Assembly: GCA_963765555.1 (NCBI GenBank)
Contig: CAVXWX010000008.1
Coordinates: 168,078 to 232,077, forward strand
DNA length: 64,000 nucleotides
Direction of reading: 5' to 3'
DNA from: JL08 sp963765555
Lineage (GTDB): Bacteria > Pseudomonadota > Alphaproteobacteria > Rhodobacterales > Rhodobacteraceae
In this document: piece by piece, positions 18,569 through 26,399 of the stretch
Position numbering within the stretch: the stretch's first letter is position 1
Layout: the number at the start of each line of letters is the position of its first letter
Position numbers and translations under genes: made by a program
Notes under the pieces: generated by a model
The model's input: the letters and a program-made list of their open reading frames with translations, nothing else
Told to the model about the DNA's origin: nothing
The model's database searches: none

Positions 18569-19261
18569 TCAGCCACGCTTTGGTCGTGTTATCTGGCGTG
18601 CACCCATTTGCAAAGGCGGATCAAAGCGCAAATTATCAAGGGCCAACCCCTGCGGGTCTGCATTTGTCAGCACAAATCCGGCAATGTCGGCCGCCCCATC
18701 CGAACGCATGAACCCGAACCCGTGTTCGCGAACAGGGCTGATCTGCATATCCTGAATGATGCTGCCATCGCGGCGCAGGAATTGCAGTGTTGCAACGCCG
18801 TCTTCGCCGCCGCGCAATTCAAAGGACAAAGCCGATTGATCGCGATCAAACAAAACGGAAATCGCGCCTTCGCCCTGTGCATCGCGTTTGGGGTATCGCG
18901 CAGGGCCGAACCCGTTCAATACATTGGTGCCGGACATGCGGGTGATCGATAGCGTTTCACCCGGCCCGCCGCTGATCGCAACCAGCGGAGCCAGCGGCAC
19001 ACCGGTGATATGATCGAACGCCCCCAGCGCTTCGCGCGACTGTCCGGCAAACCGTTCTCCGAATTGAACTCCGTTCACGACAAGCACGTCATCCACCAGA
19101 CGGCCGGGCCCAAAACTGCTGGGCATATCGTCAAATGTCACGATCTGTGTCAGGGCCAGTGACTCAGGGTCGACCAGACAAATGGCCTGACCACATGCCA
19201 ACGCCATGCGCGGGCAAAGCGCCAGAAAAAGACACAAAAGGCGAAACCGAAGACCAGTCAT
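18569..19261 (-). CDS. Secreted protein of unknown function
   Basis: About 230 residues starting at ATG 19261 (a GTG at 19276 is also in frame). A signal peptide is clear: R-F-R-L-L-C-L-F-L-A-L-C-P-R-M-A-L-A, then C-G-Q-A-I-C-L-V with two Cys that may form a disulphide. The rest is beta-rich, with F-E-L-R-G-G-E-D-G and L-Q-F-L-R-R-D-G-S-I-I, resembling bacterial jelly-roll domains used as anchoring or binding modules. I do not recognise the family. It follows the DUF1330 gene closely on the minus strand. Confidence 0.6.
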   Translation of the reverse strand: MTGLRFRLLCLFLALCPRMALACGQAICLVDPESLALTQIVTFDDMPSSFGPGRLVDDVLVVNGVQFGERFAGQSREALGAFDHITGVPLAPLVAISGGPGETLSITRMSGTNVLNGFGPARYPKRDAQGEGAISVLFDRDQSALSFELRGGEDGVATLQFLRRDGSIIQDMQISPVREHGFGFMRSDGAADIAGFVLTNADPQGLALDNLRFDPPLQMGARQITRPKRG

Positions 19262-19279
19262 AGCCCATGTTAGCACGTC

Positions 19280-19573
19280 TTAGCTGTCGTAGCCTTCAAT
19301 AATCACAAGATCACCGGTCGACACCGGATCGCGCAAGCCTTTGGCGGCCTGGTATTCATCTGAATGATAACATTCCAAGGCCGTTTCGTAGCTTGGAAAC
19401 TCGATCACGACTGTGCGCGATCTGGTCGACCCTTCCGCTTCTACGCGCGTGCCGCCCCGCACCAGAAACCGCGCACCGTATTTGGCCAGCGGAATGGCGT
19501 TGGCAGCGACGTAGGCTTTGTAGGCTTCAAAATCATGCACATCGACATGTGCCACCCAGTACCCTTTTGGCAT
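19280..19573 (-). CDS. DUF1330 family protein
   Basis: A 97-residue alpha+beta dimeric ferredoxin-like protein. The start ATG at 19573 follows GGAG by seven bases and gives M-P-K-G-Y-W-V-A-H-V-D-V. Conserved family features include Y-K-A-Y-V-A-A-N, G-A-R-F-L-V-R-G-G and V-V-I-E-F-P-S-Y-E-T-A. No enzymatic role is established for DUF1330. It lies 29 bases after pyrG on the same strand and is probably co-transcribed with it. Confidence 0.82.
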   Translation of the reverse strand: MPKGYWVAHVDVHDFEAYKAYVAANAIPLAKYGARFLVRGGTRVEAEGSTRSRTVVIEFPSYETALECYHSDEYQAAKGLRDPVSTGDLVIIEGYDS

Positions 19574-19602
19574 TTTTTCGCTCCGATTCCAGATGTGCGG
19601 CA

Positions 19603-21246
19603 CTAAACCAGCCGCGAGTTTTCCTTGGCCGCGCGCACGAAATCCTTGAACAGCGGGTGCGGATCAAACGGTTTCGATTTCAGTTCGGGATGGAATTGCA
19701 CGCCGATAAACCACGGATGGTCCGGCCATTCCACAATCTCGGGAAGGCGGCCATCGGGTGACATGCCGGAAAAACACAGGCCCGTCTTCTCCAGTTGCTT
19801 GCGATACTGGATGTCCACTTCGTAGCGGTGGCGGTGGCGTTCATCTATGTCTGATCGGCCATAAATTTCGGCCACGCGCGACCCCTGTTTCAGCACCGCA
19901 TCATAGGCCCCAAGGCGCATGGTGCCGCCCTTGTCGTCATCGGGCCGCCGGTTCACCTTTTCGTTGCCCTGCACCCATTCCTTCAGGTGATATACGACGG
20001 GCGTGAACCGTTTTTTGCCGGACTCGTGGTCAAATTCCTCGGATCCGGCATCGGCCAGATCGGCCAGATTGCGCGCCGCTTCGATCACGGCCATCTGCAT
20101 GCCCAGACAAATGCCCAGATAGGGGATTTGACGCTCGCGCGCGAACTGCGCGGCCTTGATCTTGCCTTCGGTGCCGCGCTCTCCGAAACCGCCGGGCACC
20201 AGAATCGCATGGAACCCTTCCAGATGGGGCGCGGGGTCTTCGCGTTCGAACAGTTCTGAATCAACCCATTCGATATTAACCTTGACGCGATTGGCCATGC
20301 CGCCATGGGTCAGCGCCTCGGCGATGGATTTATAGGCATCTTCCAGCTGGATGTATTTGCCCACAATGGCAATCTTCACATCGCCCTCGGGGTTATAAAT
20401 CCGGTCTGCCACGTCTTCCCAGCGTTCCAGATTGGGTTTCGGGGCCGGGGTGATCTGGAATGCGTCCAGAACCGCCTGATCCAGCCCTTCGCGGTGATAG
20501 GCCAACGGGGCTTCGTAGATCGATTTCAGATCTTGCGCAGCAATCACGCTTTCGGGGCGCACATTGCAGAACAGCGCCAGTTTTTCCCGTTCCTTGACCG
20601 GGATCGGCCCTTCGGACCGGCAGACCAGAATGTCGGGTGCAATCCCGATAGAGCGCAGTTCTTTCACGCTGTGCTGGGTCGGTTTGGTTTTCAATTCGCC
20701 GCTGGCCTTGATGAAAGGCAGCAGGGTCAGGTGCATGAAAATACACTGTCCACGCGGCTTGTCCTGACTGAACTGGCGGATCGCCTCGAAAAACGGCAGG
20801 CCTTCGATGTCGCCTACGGTGCCGCCGATCTCGCACAGCATGAAATCAACTTCGTCCTCGCCGATTTTCAGGAATTCCTTGATCTCGTTTGTGACATGCG
20901 GGATCACCTGAATGGTTTTGCCCAGATAGTCGCCGCGCCGTTCCTTTTCCAGAACAGTGGAATAGATGCGCCCCGAACTGACGGAATCGGTTTTGCGTGC
21001 GGCAACACCGGTAAACCGCTCGTAATGGCCCAGATCCAGATCGGTTTCGGCCCCGTCATCGGTCACGAACACTTCACCATGTTCAAACGGACTCATCGTG
21101 CCGGGATCGACGTTCAGGTACGGATCAAGCTTGCGCAACCGCACCGAAAAACCGCGCGCCTGCAACAAGGCCCCCAAAGCGGCCGATGCCAGACCTTTGC
21201 CAAGCGAGGAGACGACGCCGCCGGTAATGAAAATGTAACGAGCCAT
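19603..21246 (-). CDS. pyrG: CTP synthase
   Basis: A 547-residue enzyme converting UTP to CTP with glutamine and ATP, the last step of pyrimidine nucleotide synthesis. The start is ATG at 21246 (M-A-R-Y-I-F-I-T-G-G-V-V-S-S-L-G-K-G), the standard N-terminus. The amidotransferase domain carries L-G-I-C-L-G-M-Q with the nucleophile Cys and Q-F-H-P-E near the end. The gene is intact over 1.6 kb. Two hairpins lie in its 5' leader (21281-21323), and secG is upstream in the same orientation. Confidence 0.97.
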   Translation of the reverse strand: MARYIFITGGVVSSLGKGLASAALGALLQARGFSVRLRKLDPYLNVDPGTMSPFEHGEVFVTDDGAETDLDLGHYERFTGVAARKTDSVSSGRIYSTVLEKERRGDYLGKTIQVIPHVTNEIKEFLKIGEDEVDFMLCEIGGTVGDIEGLPFFEAIRQFSQDKPRGQCIFMHLTLLPFIKASGELKTKPTQHSVKELRSIGIAPDILVCRSEGPIPVKEREKLALFCNVRPESVIAAQDLKSIYEAPLAYHREGLDQAVLDAFQITPAPKPNLERWEDVADRIYNPEGDVKIAIVGKYIQLEDAYKSIAEALTHGGMANRVKVNIEWVDSELFEREDPAPHLEGFHAILVPGGFGERGTEGKIKAAQFARERQIPYLGICLGMQMAVIEAARNLADLADAGSEEFDHESGKKRFTPVVYHLKEWVQGNEKVNRRPDDDKGGTMRLGAYDAVLKQGSRVAEIYGRSDIDERHRHRYEVDIQYRKQLEKTGLCFSGMSPDGRLPEIVEWPDHPWFIGVQFHPELKSKPFDPHPLFKDFVRAAKENSRLV

Positions 21247-21280
21247 GTGGTGGCGATCCCCCGCGAAATTATGGTGTGAA

Positions 21281-21323
21281 AACGCAAAAAAGCGTTGCCC
21301 GCTGCGGTTCAAAAAACCGCAGC
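21281..21323 (-). promoter_or_regulatory. Two hairpins in the pyrG leader
   Basis: AACGC/GCGTT around AAAAAA (21281-21296) and GCTGCGGTT/AACCGCAGC around CAAAA (21301-21323) are stacked 35-77 bases before the pyrG start. The larger stem has nine perfect pairs. On the minus strand both loops are T-rich. They could attenuate or stabilise the pyrG message; function is not shown. Confidence 0.5.
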
Positions 21324-21369
21324 ATCACGGGACTTATGACATAAAGGATTCGCCGCGGATTGGCAAGGC

Positions 21370-21392
21370 AACCGCAACATCATGTTGCGGTT
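21370..21392 (-). terminator. Perfect inverted repeat after secG
   Basis: AACCGCAACAT and ATGTTGCGGTT flank a single C, 28 bases after the secG stop. It probably ends secG transcription, though no T tract follows on that strand. Its arms share the AACCGC core of the pyrG leader hairpin. Confidence 0.5.
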
Positions 21393-21419
21393 TGTTCCGC
21401 GGCGTCAAGGTTTAGTGTT

Positions 21420-21785
21420 TCAGTCGGCTTTGGGCACCAGCGGCGCGTTTTCGTCCGATGTGGGTGGCAACAGGTCTGTGCCCAGCGGCGTTGCGGGCGC
21501 ATCCGCGCCGTCTTCGCTGCTTGGCGCGCCCAATCTATCAATCACACTGGTGCCTGCGGCCTTTTGCGCGGCAATCACCGTCAGGGTGATCGACGTGCAG
21601 ATAAACGCAATCGCCAACAACCAGGTGAGTTTGCCCAAGGCTGTCGCTGCGGCACGGCCCGACATGGCCCCGCCGCCACCGCCGCCGCCCATGCCAAGGC
21701 CGCCGCCCTCTGACCGCTGCATCAGAACGACGCCGATCAGGCCGAAAGCCAGAAACAAATGGATGATAAGGACGACGTTTTCCAT
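21420..21785 (-). CDS. secG: Preprotein translocase subunit SecG
   Basis: A 121-residue inner-membrane subunit of the Sec translocon. Two membrane segments are seen, N-V-V-L-I-I-H-L-F-L-A-F-G-L-I-G-V-V-L and W-L-L-A-I-A-F-I-C-T-S-I-T-L-T-V-I. They flank the typical glycine-rich loop with M-Q-R-S-E-G-G-G-L-G and a run of seven Gly. The Pro/Ala-rich C-tail is usual for alphaproteobacteria. It is divergent from the nitrile hydratase genes. Confidence 0.93.
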   Translation of the reverse strand: MENVVLIIHLFLAFGLIGVVLMQRSEGGGLGMGGGGGGGAMSGRAAATALGKLTWLLAIAFICTSITLTVIAAQKAAGTSVIDRLGAPSSEDGADAPATPLGTDLLPPTSDENAPLVPKAD

Positions 21786-21904
21786 GCAAACCCTGCGTGC
21801 GCGAAGTGATTGCGGCTATGTAGGCAAGTTTGCCCAGAGGGGCAAGGCCAGTTTCCGACACTTCCCGCTGGACAAGGCCGGTGCAGTGCGATCATTCTGT
21901 CTTT

Positions 21905-22525
21905 ATGCCCCATGACCACCACGATCACGATCACCCGCACAGCTTGCTGCCCCCCGAACCGGCCCTGCGCGTGCGCGCGCTGGAAACGATTCTGACGCAG
22001 AAGGGTTTGATTGATCCGGCGGCGCTGGACGAGATTATCGACACCTACCAAAACCGCATCGGGCCACAAAACGGCGCCCGTGTCGTCGCCCGCGCCTGGA
22101 GCGATCCGGCCTTTCGCGCGCGCCTTTTGGACGATGCGGATGCCGTCTTGCAGGACATGGACCTTTACGGGCGACAGGGCGAACATATGGTCGTGGTCGA
22201 AAACACCGACCAGACCCACAATATCGTCGTTTGCACCTTGTGCAGTTGTTATCCGTGGCCGGTGCTGGGTATTCCGCCCGGCTGGTATAAATCGGATGCC
22301 TACCGCGCCCGCGTGGTGCGCGAACCGCGCAAGGTTCTGGCTGATTTCGGGCTTGAACTGCCTGATGAAACGGCTGTGCGCGTCTGGGATTCAACGGCCG
22401 AGGTACGTTATCTGGTGTTGCCGCAACGCCCCGCCGAAACCAAAGGGCTGGACGTGGATGCGCTGGCGGCGTGGGTCACGCGCGACAGCATGATCGGCAC
22501 CGGCCTGCCACAGGCACCGGCATGA
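21905..22525 (+). CDS. nthA: Nitrile hydratase alpha subunit, cobalt type
   Basis: A 206-residue metal-bearing subunit that hydrates nitriles to amides. The metal claw is V-C-T-L-C-S-C at about residues 109-115, with Thr as the second residue, the cobalt-type form. A His/Asp-rich N-terminus (H-D-H-H-D-H-D-H-P-H) may help collect metal. ATG at 21905 is chosen over the longer frame because homology begins there. The stop overlaps the beta-subunit start in ATGA. No amidase gene follows in the window. Confidence 0.93.
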   Translation: MPHDHHDHDHPHSLLPPEPALRVRALETILTQKGLIDPAALDEIIDTYQNRIGPQNGARVVARAWSDPAFRARLLDDADAVLQDMDLYGRQGEHMVVVENTDQTHNIVVCTLCSCYPWPVLGIPPGWYKSDAYRARVVREPRKVLADFGLELPDETAVRVWDSTAEVRYLVLPQRPAETKGLDVDALAAWVTRDSMIGTGLPQAPA

Positions 22526-23202
22526 CCCGCCCGCACGATATGGGCGGCCGTTTCGGCGACGGACCGGTGGTGCCCGAACCCCAAGGCATCCCCGAATTTG
22601 GCGCAGACTGGCACGGGCGCGCGTTGGCGCTGACGCTGGCATCCGGCGCTTTGGGGCAATGGAATATCGACACCTCGCGCCATGCGCGCGAATCCATCGC
22701 GCCCAAGGATTACGCGCGGTTCGGGTATTACGAAAAATGGCTGGCCGGGTTGGCCGATCTGTTGGTCGCCAAAGGCATTGTCACAGTGCAGGAACTGGAA
22801 AACGGGCAGGCCGATGGGGTGCTCTCCGATCTGGCGGCGCGCTGTCTGAAGCGCGATGCGGTGGCGGGCGTTCTGGCCAAAGGCGGCCCCGCCACCCGCG
22901 ACAGCGATGTGGCGCCGTGTTTTGGCATCGGCCAGAAGGTTCGCACACAACGCCCCGCAGGCAACAGGCTGGTTGATGGCGGACACACCCGCTTGCCCGC
23001 CTATGCGGCAGGGGCGACGGGGCACATCCTGCGCTATCACGGCACGCATGTGTTTCCCGACAGCGCCGCCCACGGATTGGGCGACGCGGCGCAACCGCTT
23101 TATGCCGTGGTGTTTCCTGCGTCCGAATTGTGGGTGTCGCCCGAAAACCCGCGCGATGATGTGGTGCTGGATTTGTGGCAATCCTATCTGGGGCCTGCCT
23201 GA
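22522..23202 (+). CDS. nthB: Nitrile hydratase beta subunit
   Basis: A 226-residue partner of NthA that shapes the substrate channel. It starts M-T-R-P-H-D-M-G-G-R at ATG 22522, overlapping the alpha stop by four bases. Family marks are Y-Y-E-K-W-L-A-G-L, F-G-I-G-Q-K-V-R and the beta-barrel end L-P-A-Y-A-A-G-A-T-G. The order alpha-beta-activator is typical of cobalt-type operons. It is intact and of usual length. Confidence 0.92.
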   Translation: MTRPHDMGGRFGDGPVVPEPQGIPEFGADWHGRALALTLASGALGQWNIDTSRHARESIAPKDYARFGYYEKWLAGLADLLVAKGIVTVQELENGQADGVLSDLAARCLKRDAVAGVLAKGGPATRDSDVAPCFGIGQKVRTQRPAGNRLVDGGHTRLPAYAAGATGHILRYHGTHVFPDSAAHGLGDAAQPLYAVVFPASELWVSPENPRDDVVLDLWQSYLGPA

Positions 23203-23522
23203 TGGAGATACTGGGAAAAGAACCGGTCTTTGCCGAACCTTGGCACGCACAGGTGTTTGCCTTGGCAGTGCATCTGAACGAAAGCGGCGTGTTCACATGG
23301 CCCGAATGGGCCGACCGGTTTGCGCAAACGCTGGCGGCGCACGGGCTGGACCGCGAACTGGATGGGGGCGATGACTATTTCACCGCGTGGCTGGCTGCGC
23401 TGGAAAGCCTGCTGGCCGACCGTGATATCGCCCCGCCCGAGGATGTCACCCGCCTGCGTGGCGCATGGGAAACCGCCTATCTGGAAACGCCGCATGGCGC
23501 GCCAGTGTACTTAAAGGAATGA
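23202..23522 (+). CDS. Nitrile hydratase accessory protein (activator)
   Basis: A 106-residue small protein that, in cobalt-type systems, escorts the alpha subunit for cobalt insertion and Cys oxidation. It resembles the N-terminal half of NthB: F-A-E-P-W-H-A-Q-V-F-A-L, F-T-W-P-E-W-A-D-R-F and D-Y-F-T-A-W-L-A-A-L-E. The start ATG overlaps the nthB stop by one base (TGATG). Its presence argues for an active cobalt enzyme. Confidence 0.85.
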   Translation: MEILGKEPVFAEPWHAQVFALAVHLNESGVFTWPEWADRFAQTLAAHGLDRELDGGDDYFTAWLAALESLLADRDIAPPEDVTRLRGAWETAYLETPHGAPVYLKE

Positions 23523-23526
23523 TCGG

Positions 23527-23919
23527 ATGAAAAAACTAAGGATATCGGCTGCTGAAATGGTTCAATCGGCCCGCGCGCGGATCGAAGAGATTGAAACGCC
23601 CAACGCCATAGCAATGGTCAACGACCCCGAGGTGGTGATTGTTGACCTGCGCGATGTGCGCGAACGCCAGAGATCGGGGTTTATCCCCGGCAGCTTTCAC
23701 TGCCCGCGCGGTATGGCCGAATTCTGGGTTGATCCCGAAAGCCCCTATTTCAAGGAAGAATTCGGGCAGGACAAGAAATACCTATTTCACTGCGCGTCTG
23801 GCTGGCGCTCTGCGCTGACAGTGGCCACCCTGAACGATATGGGGTTCAAGGCCGCGCATCTGAAAGAAGGCTTTTCCACATGGGAAGAGCAGGGCGGGCC
23901 GGTTGAACGGGATGATTAA
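23527..23919 (+). CDS. Rhodanese-like sulfurtransferase
   Basis: A 130-residue single-domain rhodanese. The active loop H-C-A-S-G-W-R-S holds the catalytic Cys, preceded by V-I-V-D-L-R-D-V-R-E-R. The start lies four bases after the activator gene, so it belongs to the nitrile hydratase operon. It may move sulfane sulfur for thiol chemistry, or act in cyanide detoxification since nitriles can release cyanide; both are inference. Its end overlaps a convergent small gene by four bases. Confidence 0.87.
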   Translation: MKKLRISAAEMVQSARARIEEIETPNAIAMVNDPEVVIVDLRDVRERQRSGFIPGSFHCPRGMAEFWVDPESPYFKEEFGQDKKYLFHCASGWRSALTVATLNDMGFKAAHLKEGFSTWEEQGGPVERDD

Positions 23920-24140
23920 CGCTGGGGCCGGCGGCTAAGGCCTGCGGCATTCAGAAACCGGCGCAGGCTGGCCCTTAAATCGGGTTTTGCCATCCGGAAC
24001 ACCCGTTTGGGTTTACCCGCCAACCGGTTGAATTCATGCACGTCGATCACCCGTTCGGCACACCCACACCCTTCGCCAAGCCCGACCTTGGCGTAATAGA
24101 ATTTTTCAAAACTTTGGTCTTTTGCGGGGCCGCGCGGCAT
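23916..24140 (-). CDS. Small basic protein, unknown
   Basis: A 74-residue protein rich in Arg and Lys. It contains G-E-G-C-G-C-A-E-R, a C-x-C pair that could bind metal, and ends F-L-N-A-A-G-L-S-R-R-P-Q-R. AAAGGAAA sits five bases before the ATG at 24140, which supports translation. It converges with the rhodanese gene. I do not recognise it. Confidence 0.5.
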   Translation of the reverse strand: MPRGPAKDQSFEKFYYAKVGLGEGCGCAERVIDVHEFNRLAGKPKRVFRMAKPDLRASLRRFLNAAGLSRRPQR

Positions 24141-24209
24141 GGTGTTTCCTTTGATTGATCGTCTGACAATCTAGCACGACCGGCGCAGATGTCACAGATT
24201 GCGCTTTGC

Positions 24210-24605
24210 CTATTCGTCCACGTCGTCCATATCGGCCTGACCGGACAGATGGCGGCGCACGTGGCTCCAGCTTAGGCCGATGCCCAAGACAAGCGACAAG
24301 GCCAGCAGACCCAGCCAGACATTCAGCGTCTGGTCGTCCAGCGTCAGCACACCGTAATCATAGGCCACCCAGATTATCGCGCCGACAACGGCCAGCACCA
24401 GCATCATGCCGAACCCCCCGATCGAGCGCAGCGTTGCCCGCAGATAAATGATATATCCGATGGCCAGTACCAGACCGGCAAGAACAGCAACCGACAGGTT
24501 TTCCGAGGATCCGGTGCGTACCCAGTTCAGATAATTCCAGTCCGTCGGATTAAATGTCGCAGCCAGCAGGCCAAAGGCGCACACCCAGCGCAATAGAAAT
24601 CCCAT
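24210..24605 (-). CDS. Membrane protein, DUF6524-like
   Basis: A 131-residue protein with about four membrane helices: L-L-R-W-V-C-A-F-G-L-L-A-A-T-F at the start, V-L-A-G-L-V-L-A-I-G-Y-I-I-Y-L, M-L-V-L-A-V-V-G-A-I-I-W-V-A-Y and L-G-L-L-A-L-S-L-V-L-G-I-G. The tail D-M-D-D-V-D-E is acidic. From memory it matches a family of unknown function common in Rhodobacteraceae; the family number is uncertain. It is divergent from purA across a 178-base gap with no recognised feature. Confidence 0.65.
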   Translation of the reverse strand: MGFLLRWVCAFGLLAATFNPTDWNYLNWVRTGSSENLSVAVLAGLVLAIGYIIYLRATLRSIGGFGMMLVLAVVGAIIWVAYDYGVLTLDDQTLNVWLGLLALSLVLGIGLSWSHVRRHLSGQADMDDVDE

Positions 24606-24783
24606 GGTTTAGTTCCTTTTGCAGGCTTGTTGCGCACTTTGCGCCGCAGTTTTCTGCATCGCGCCCGTGCTGTCCACCCCGTCGTGGCGCATGCCATAAC
24701 ACGGCCGAGGTGAAAATGAGGTTTCGCCCCGCGTCCTGCCCCGATATACGGGCGCGGGTTATACTGAAATCAAAGGACGGATC

Positions 24784-26076
24784 ATGGCCAACGTTGTCGT
24801 TGTCGGAGCCCAGTGGGGCGATGAAGGAAAAGGCAAAATCGTAGATTGGCTGTCCGAACGGGCGGACGTGATCGCGCGGTTTCAGGGCGGGCACAATGCG
24901 GGCCACACGCTTGTCATTGACGGCAAGGTTTACAAACTGTCGCTGCTGCCCTCTGGCATTGTGCGCGGTGGCAAGCTTTCCGTGATCGGCAACGGGGTTG
25001 TTCTGGACCCGTGGCATCTGGTCAAGGAAATCGCCCAATTGCGCGAACAGGGTGTTACCATATCGCCTGAAACTTTGATGATTGCGGAAAACACACCGTT
25101 GATCCTGCCGATCCACGGCGAACTGGACCGTGCGCGTGAATCGCAGAATTCTGTTGCTAAGATCGGCACAACCGGTCGCGGCATCGGCCCCGCCTACGAA
25201 GACAAGGTCGGGCGCAGATCGGTGCGGGTCGCCGACCTTGCCGATGATGCAACGCTGCAATTGCGGGTGGATCGCGCACTGGTGCATCACGATGCGCTGC
25301 GCCGTGGTCTGGGGCTGGAACCGGTCGACCGTGACGCGCTGATCGCAGAATTGCGCGCCGTTGCGCCCGCTGTGCTGGAATACGCCGCCCCCGTCTGGAA
25401 GGTGTTGAATGAAAAGAGAAAAGCGGGAAAGCGTATCCTGTTTGAAGGCGCGCAAGGGGCGTTGCTGGACATTGATTTCGGCACCTACCCGTTTGTCACA
25501 TCCTCCAACGTGATCGCCGGGCAAGCCGCCACCGGTACCGGTATCGGCCCCGGATCGATCGATTTTGTGCTGGGCATTGTCAAAGCCTACACAACCCGCG
25601 TGGGCGAAGGTCCGTTTCCTGCTGAACTGAATGATGCGGATGGCCAGCGTTTGGGTGAACGCGGCCACGAATTTGGCACTGTCACGGGCCGCAAACGGCG
25701 CTGTGGCTGGTTTGATGCCGTTCTGGTGCGCCAGACCTGCGCGACATCGGGGGTCAACGGCATTGCCTTTACCAAGCTGGATGTTCTGGACGGGTTCGAG
25801 ACACTGAAAATCTGTGTCGGCTATGAACTGGACGGCCAGCGCGTGGATTATCTGCCCACCGCCGCCGACCATCAGGCCCGCTGCACCCCGATTTACGAAG
25901 AAATGCCCGGCTGGTCTGAAAGCACCGAAGGTGCGCGCAGTTGGGCCGATCTGCCTGCCGAAGCCATCAAATATGTGCGCCGCGTCGAAGAACTGATCGG
26001 GTGCCCTGTTGCGCTGTTGTCCACATCGCCGGAACGCGAAGATACGATTCTGGTCACTGATCCGTTTGCCGACTGA
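24784..26076 (+). CDS. purA: Adenylosuccinate synthase
   Basis: A 430-residue enzyme joining IMP and aspartate with GTP, the first committed step to AMP. The N-terminus V-G-A-Q-W-G-D-E-G-K-G-K is the GTP loop and G-H-N-A-G-H-T carries the catalytic His. T-S-S-N-V and the late Thr/Lys motifs are present. The start ATG at 24784 follows AAAGGA. The gene is uninterrupted. Its stop overlaps the start of the DUF2842 gene by one base. Confidence 0.97.
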   Translation: MANVVVVGAQWGDEGKGKIVDWLSERADVIARFQGGHNAGHTLVIDGKVYKLSLLPSGIVRGGKLSVIGNGVVLDPWHLVKEIAQLREQGVTISPETLMIAENTPLILPIHGELDRARESQNSVAKIGTTGRGIGPAYEDKVGRRSVRVADLADDATLQLRVDRALVHHDALRRGLGLEPVDRDALIAELRAVAPAVLEYAAPVWKVLNEKRKAGKRILFEGAQGALLDIDFGTYPFVTSSNVIAGQAATGTGIGPGSIDFVLGIVKAYTTRVGEGPFPAELNDADGQRLGERGHEFGTVTGRKRRCGWFDAVLVRQTCATSGVNGIAFTKLDVLDGFETLKICVGYELDGQRVDYLPTAADHQARCTPIYEEMPGWSESTEGARSWADLPAEAIKYVRRVEELIGCPVALLSTSPEREDTILVTDPFAD

Positions 26077-26300
26077 TGGCGCTGTCTTACAAAGCACGCA
26101 GGCGCTGGGCGCTGGTGATCCTGCTGGTCGGCCTGCCGGTTTACATTGTCGCGGCGGTCACGCTGGTCGGTCTTCTGGAACGCCCCGGTTTTCTAGTTGA
26201 ATTGCTGATTTATGTCGCGCTGGGCGTGGTCTGGGCATTGCCGTTCAAGTTTATTTTCAAGGGTGTCGGTCAGGCAGACCCCGATCAGGATGATCGGTAA
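26076..26300 (+). CDS. DUF2842 family small membrane protein
   Basis: A 74-residue protein with two membrane segments, W-A-L-V-I-L-L-V-G-L-P-V-Y-I-V-A-A-V and L-I-Y-V-A-L-G-V-V-W-A-L-P-F-K-F-I-F. It begins inside the purA stop (TGATG) and so is coupled to it. The pairing of purA with a DUF2842 gene is recurrent in Rhodobacteraceae as far as I recall. No function is known. Confidence 0.78.
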   Translation: MALSYKARRRWALVILLVGLPVYIVAAVTLVGLLERPGFLVELLIYVALGVVWALPFKFIFKGVGQADPDQDDR

Positions 26301-26341
26301 GCTACGAAAAACGCTCCACTTTTGGTTTGCGCAAAAGAAAA

Positions 26342-26376
26342 CGGGCAGAACCTGTTGGTCCTGCCCGCAATCCGGT
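26342..26376 (-). terminator. Terminator of the acidic-protein gene
   Basis: A stem of 11 positions with one mismatch (CGGGCAGAACC / GGTCCTGCCCG, loop TGTT). On the minus strand it is followed by TTTTCTTTTG. It lies 24 bases past the 26400 stop and may also slow plus-strand transcription from purA. Confidence 0.75.
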
Positions 26377-26399
26377 CTCTGATCGCAACCTAGTCTTTT

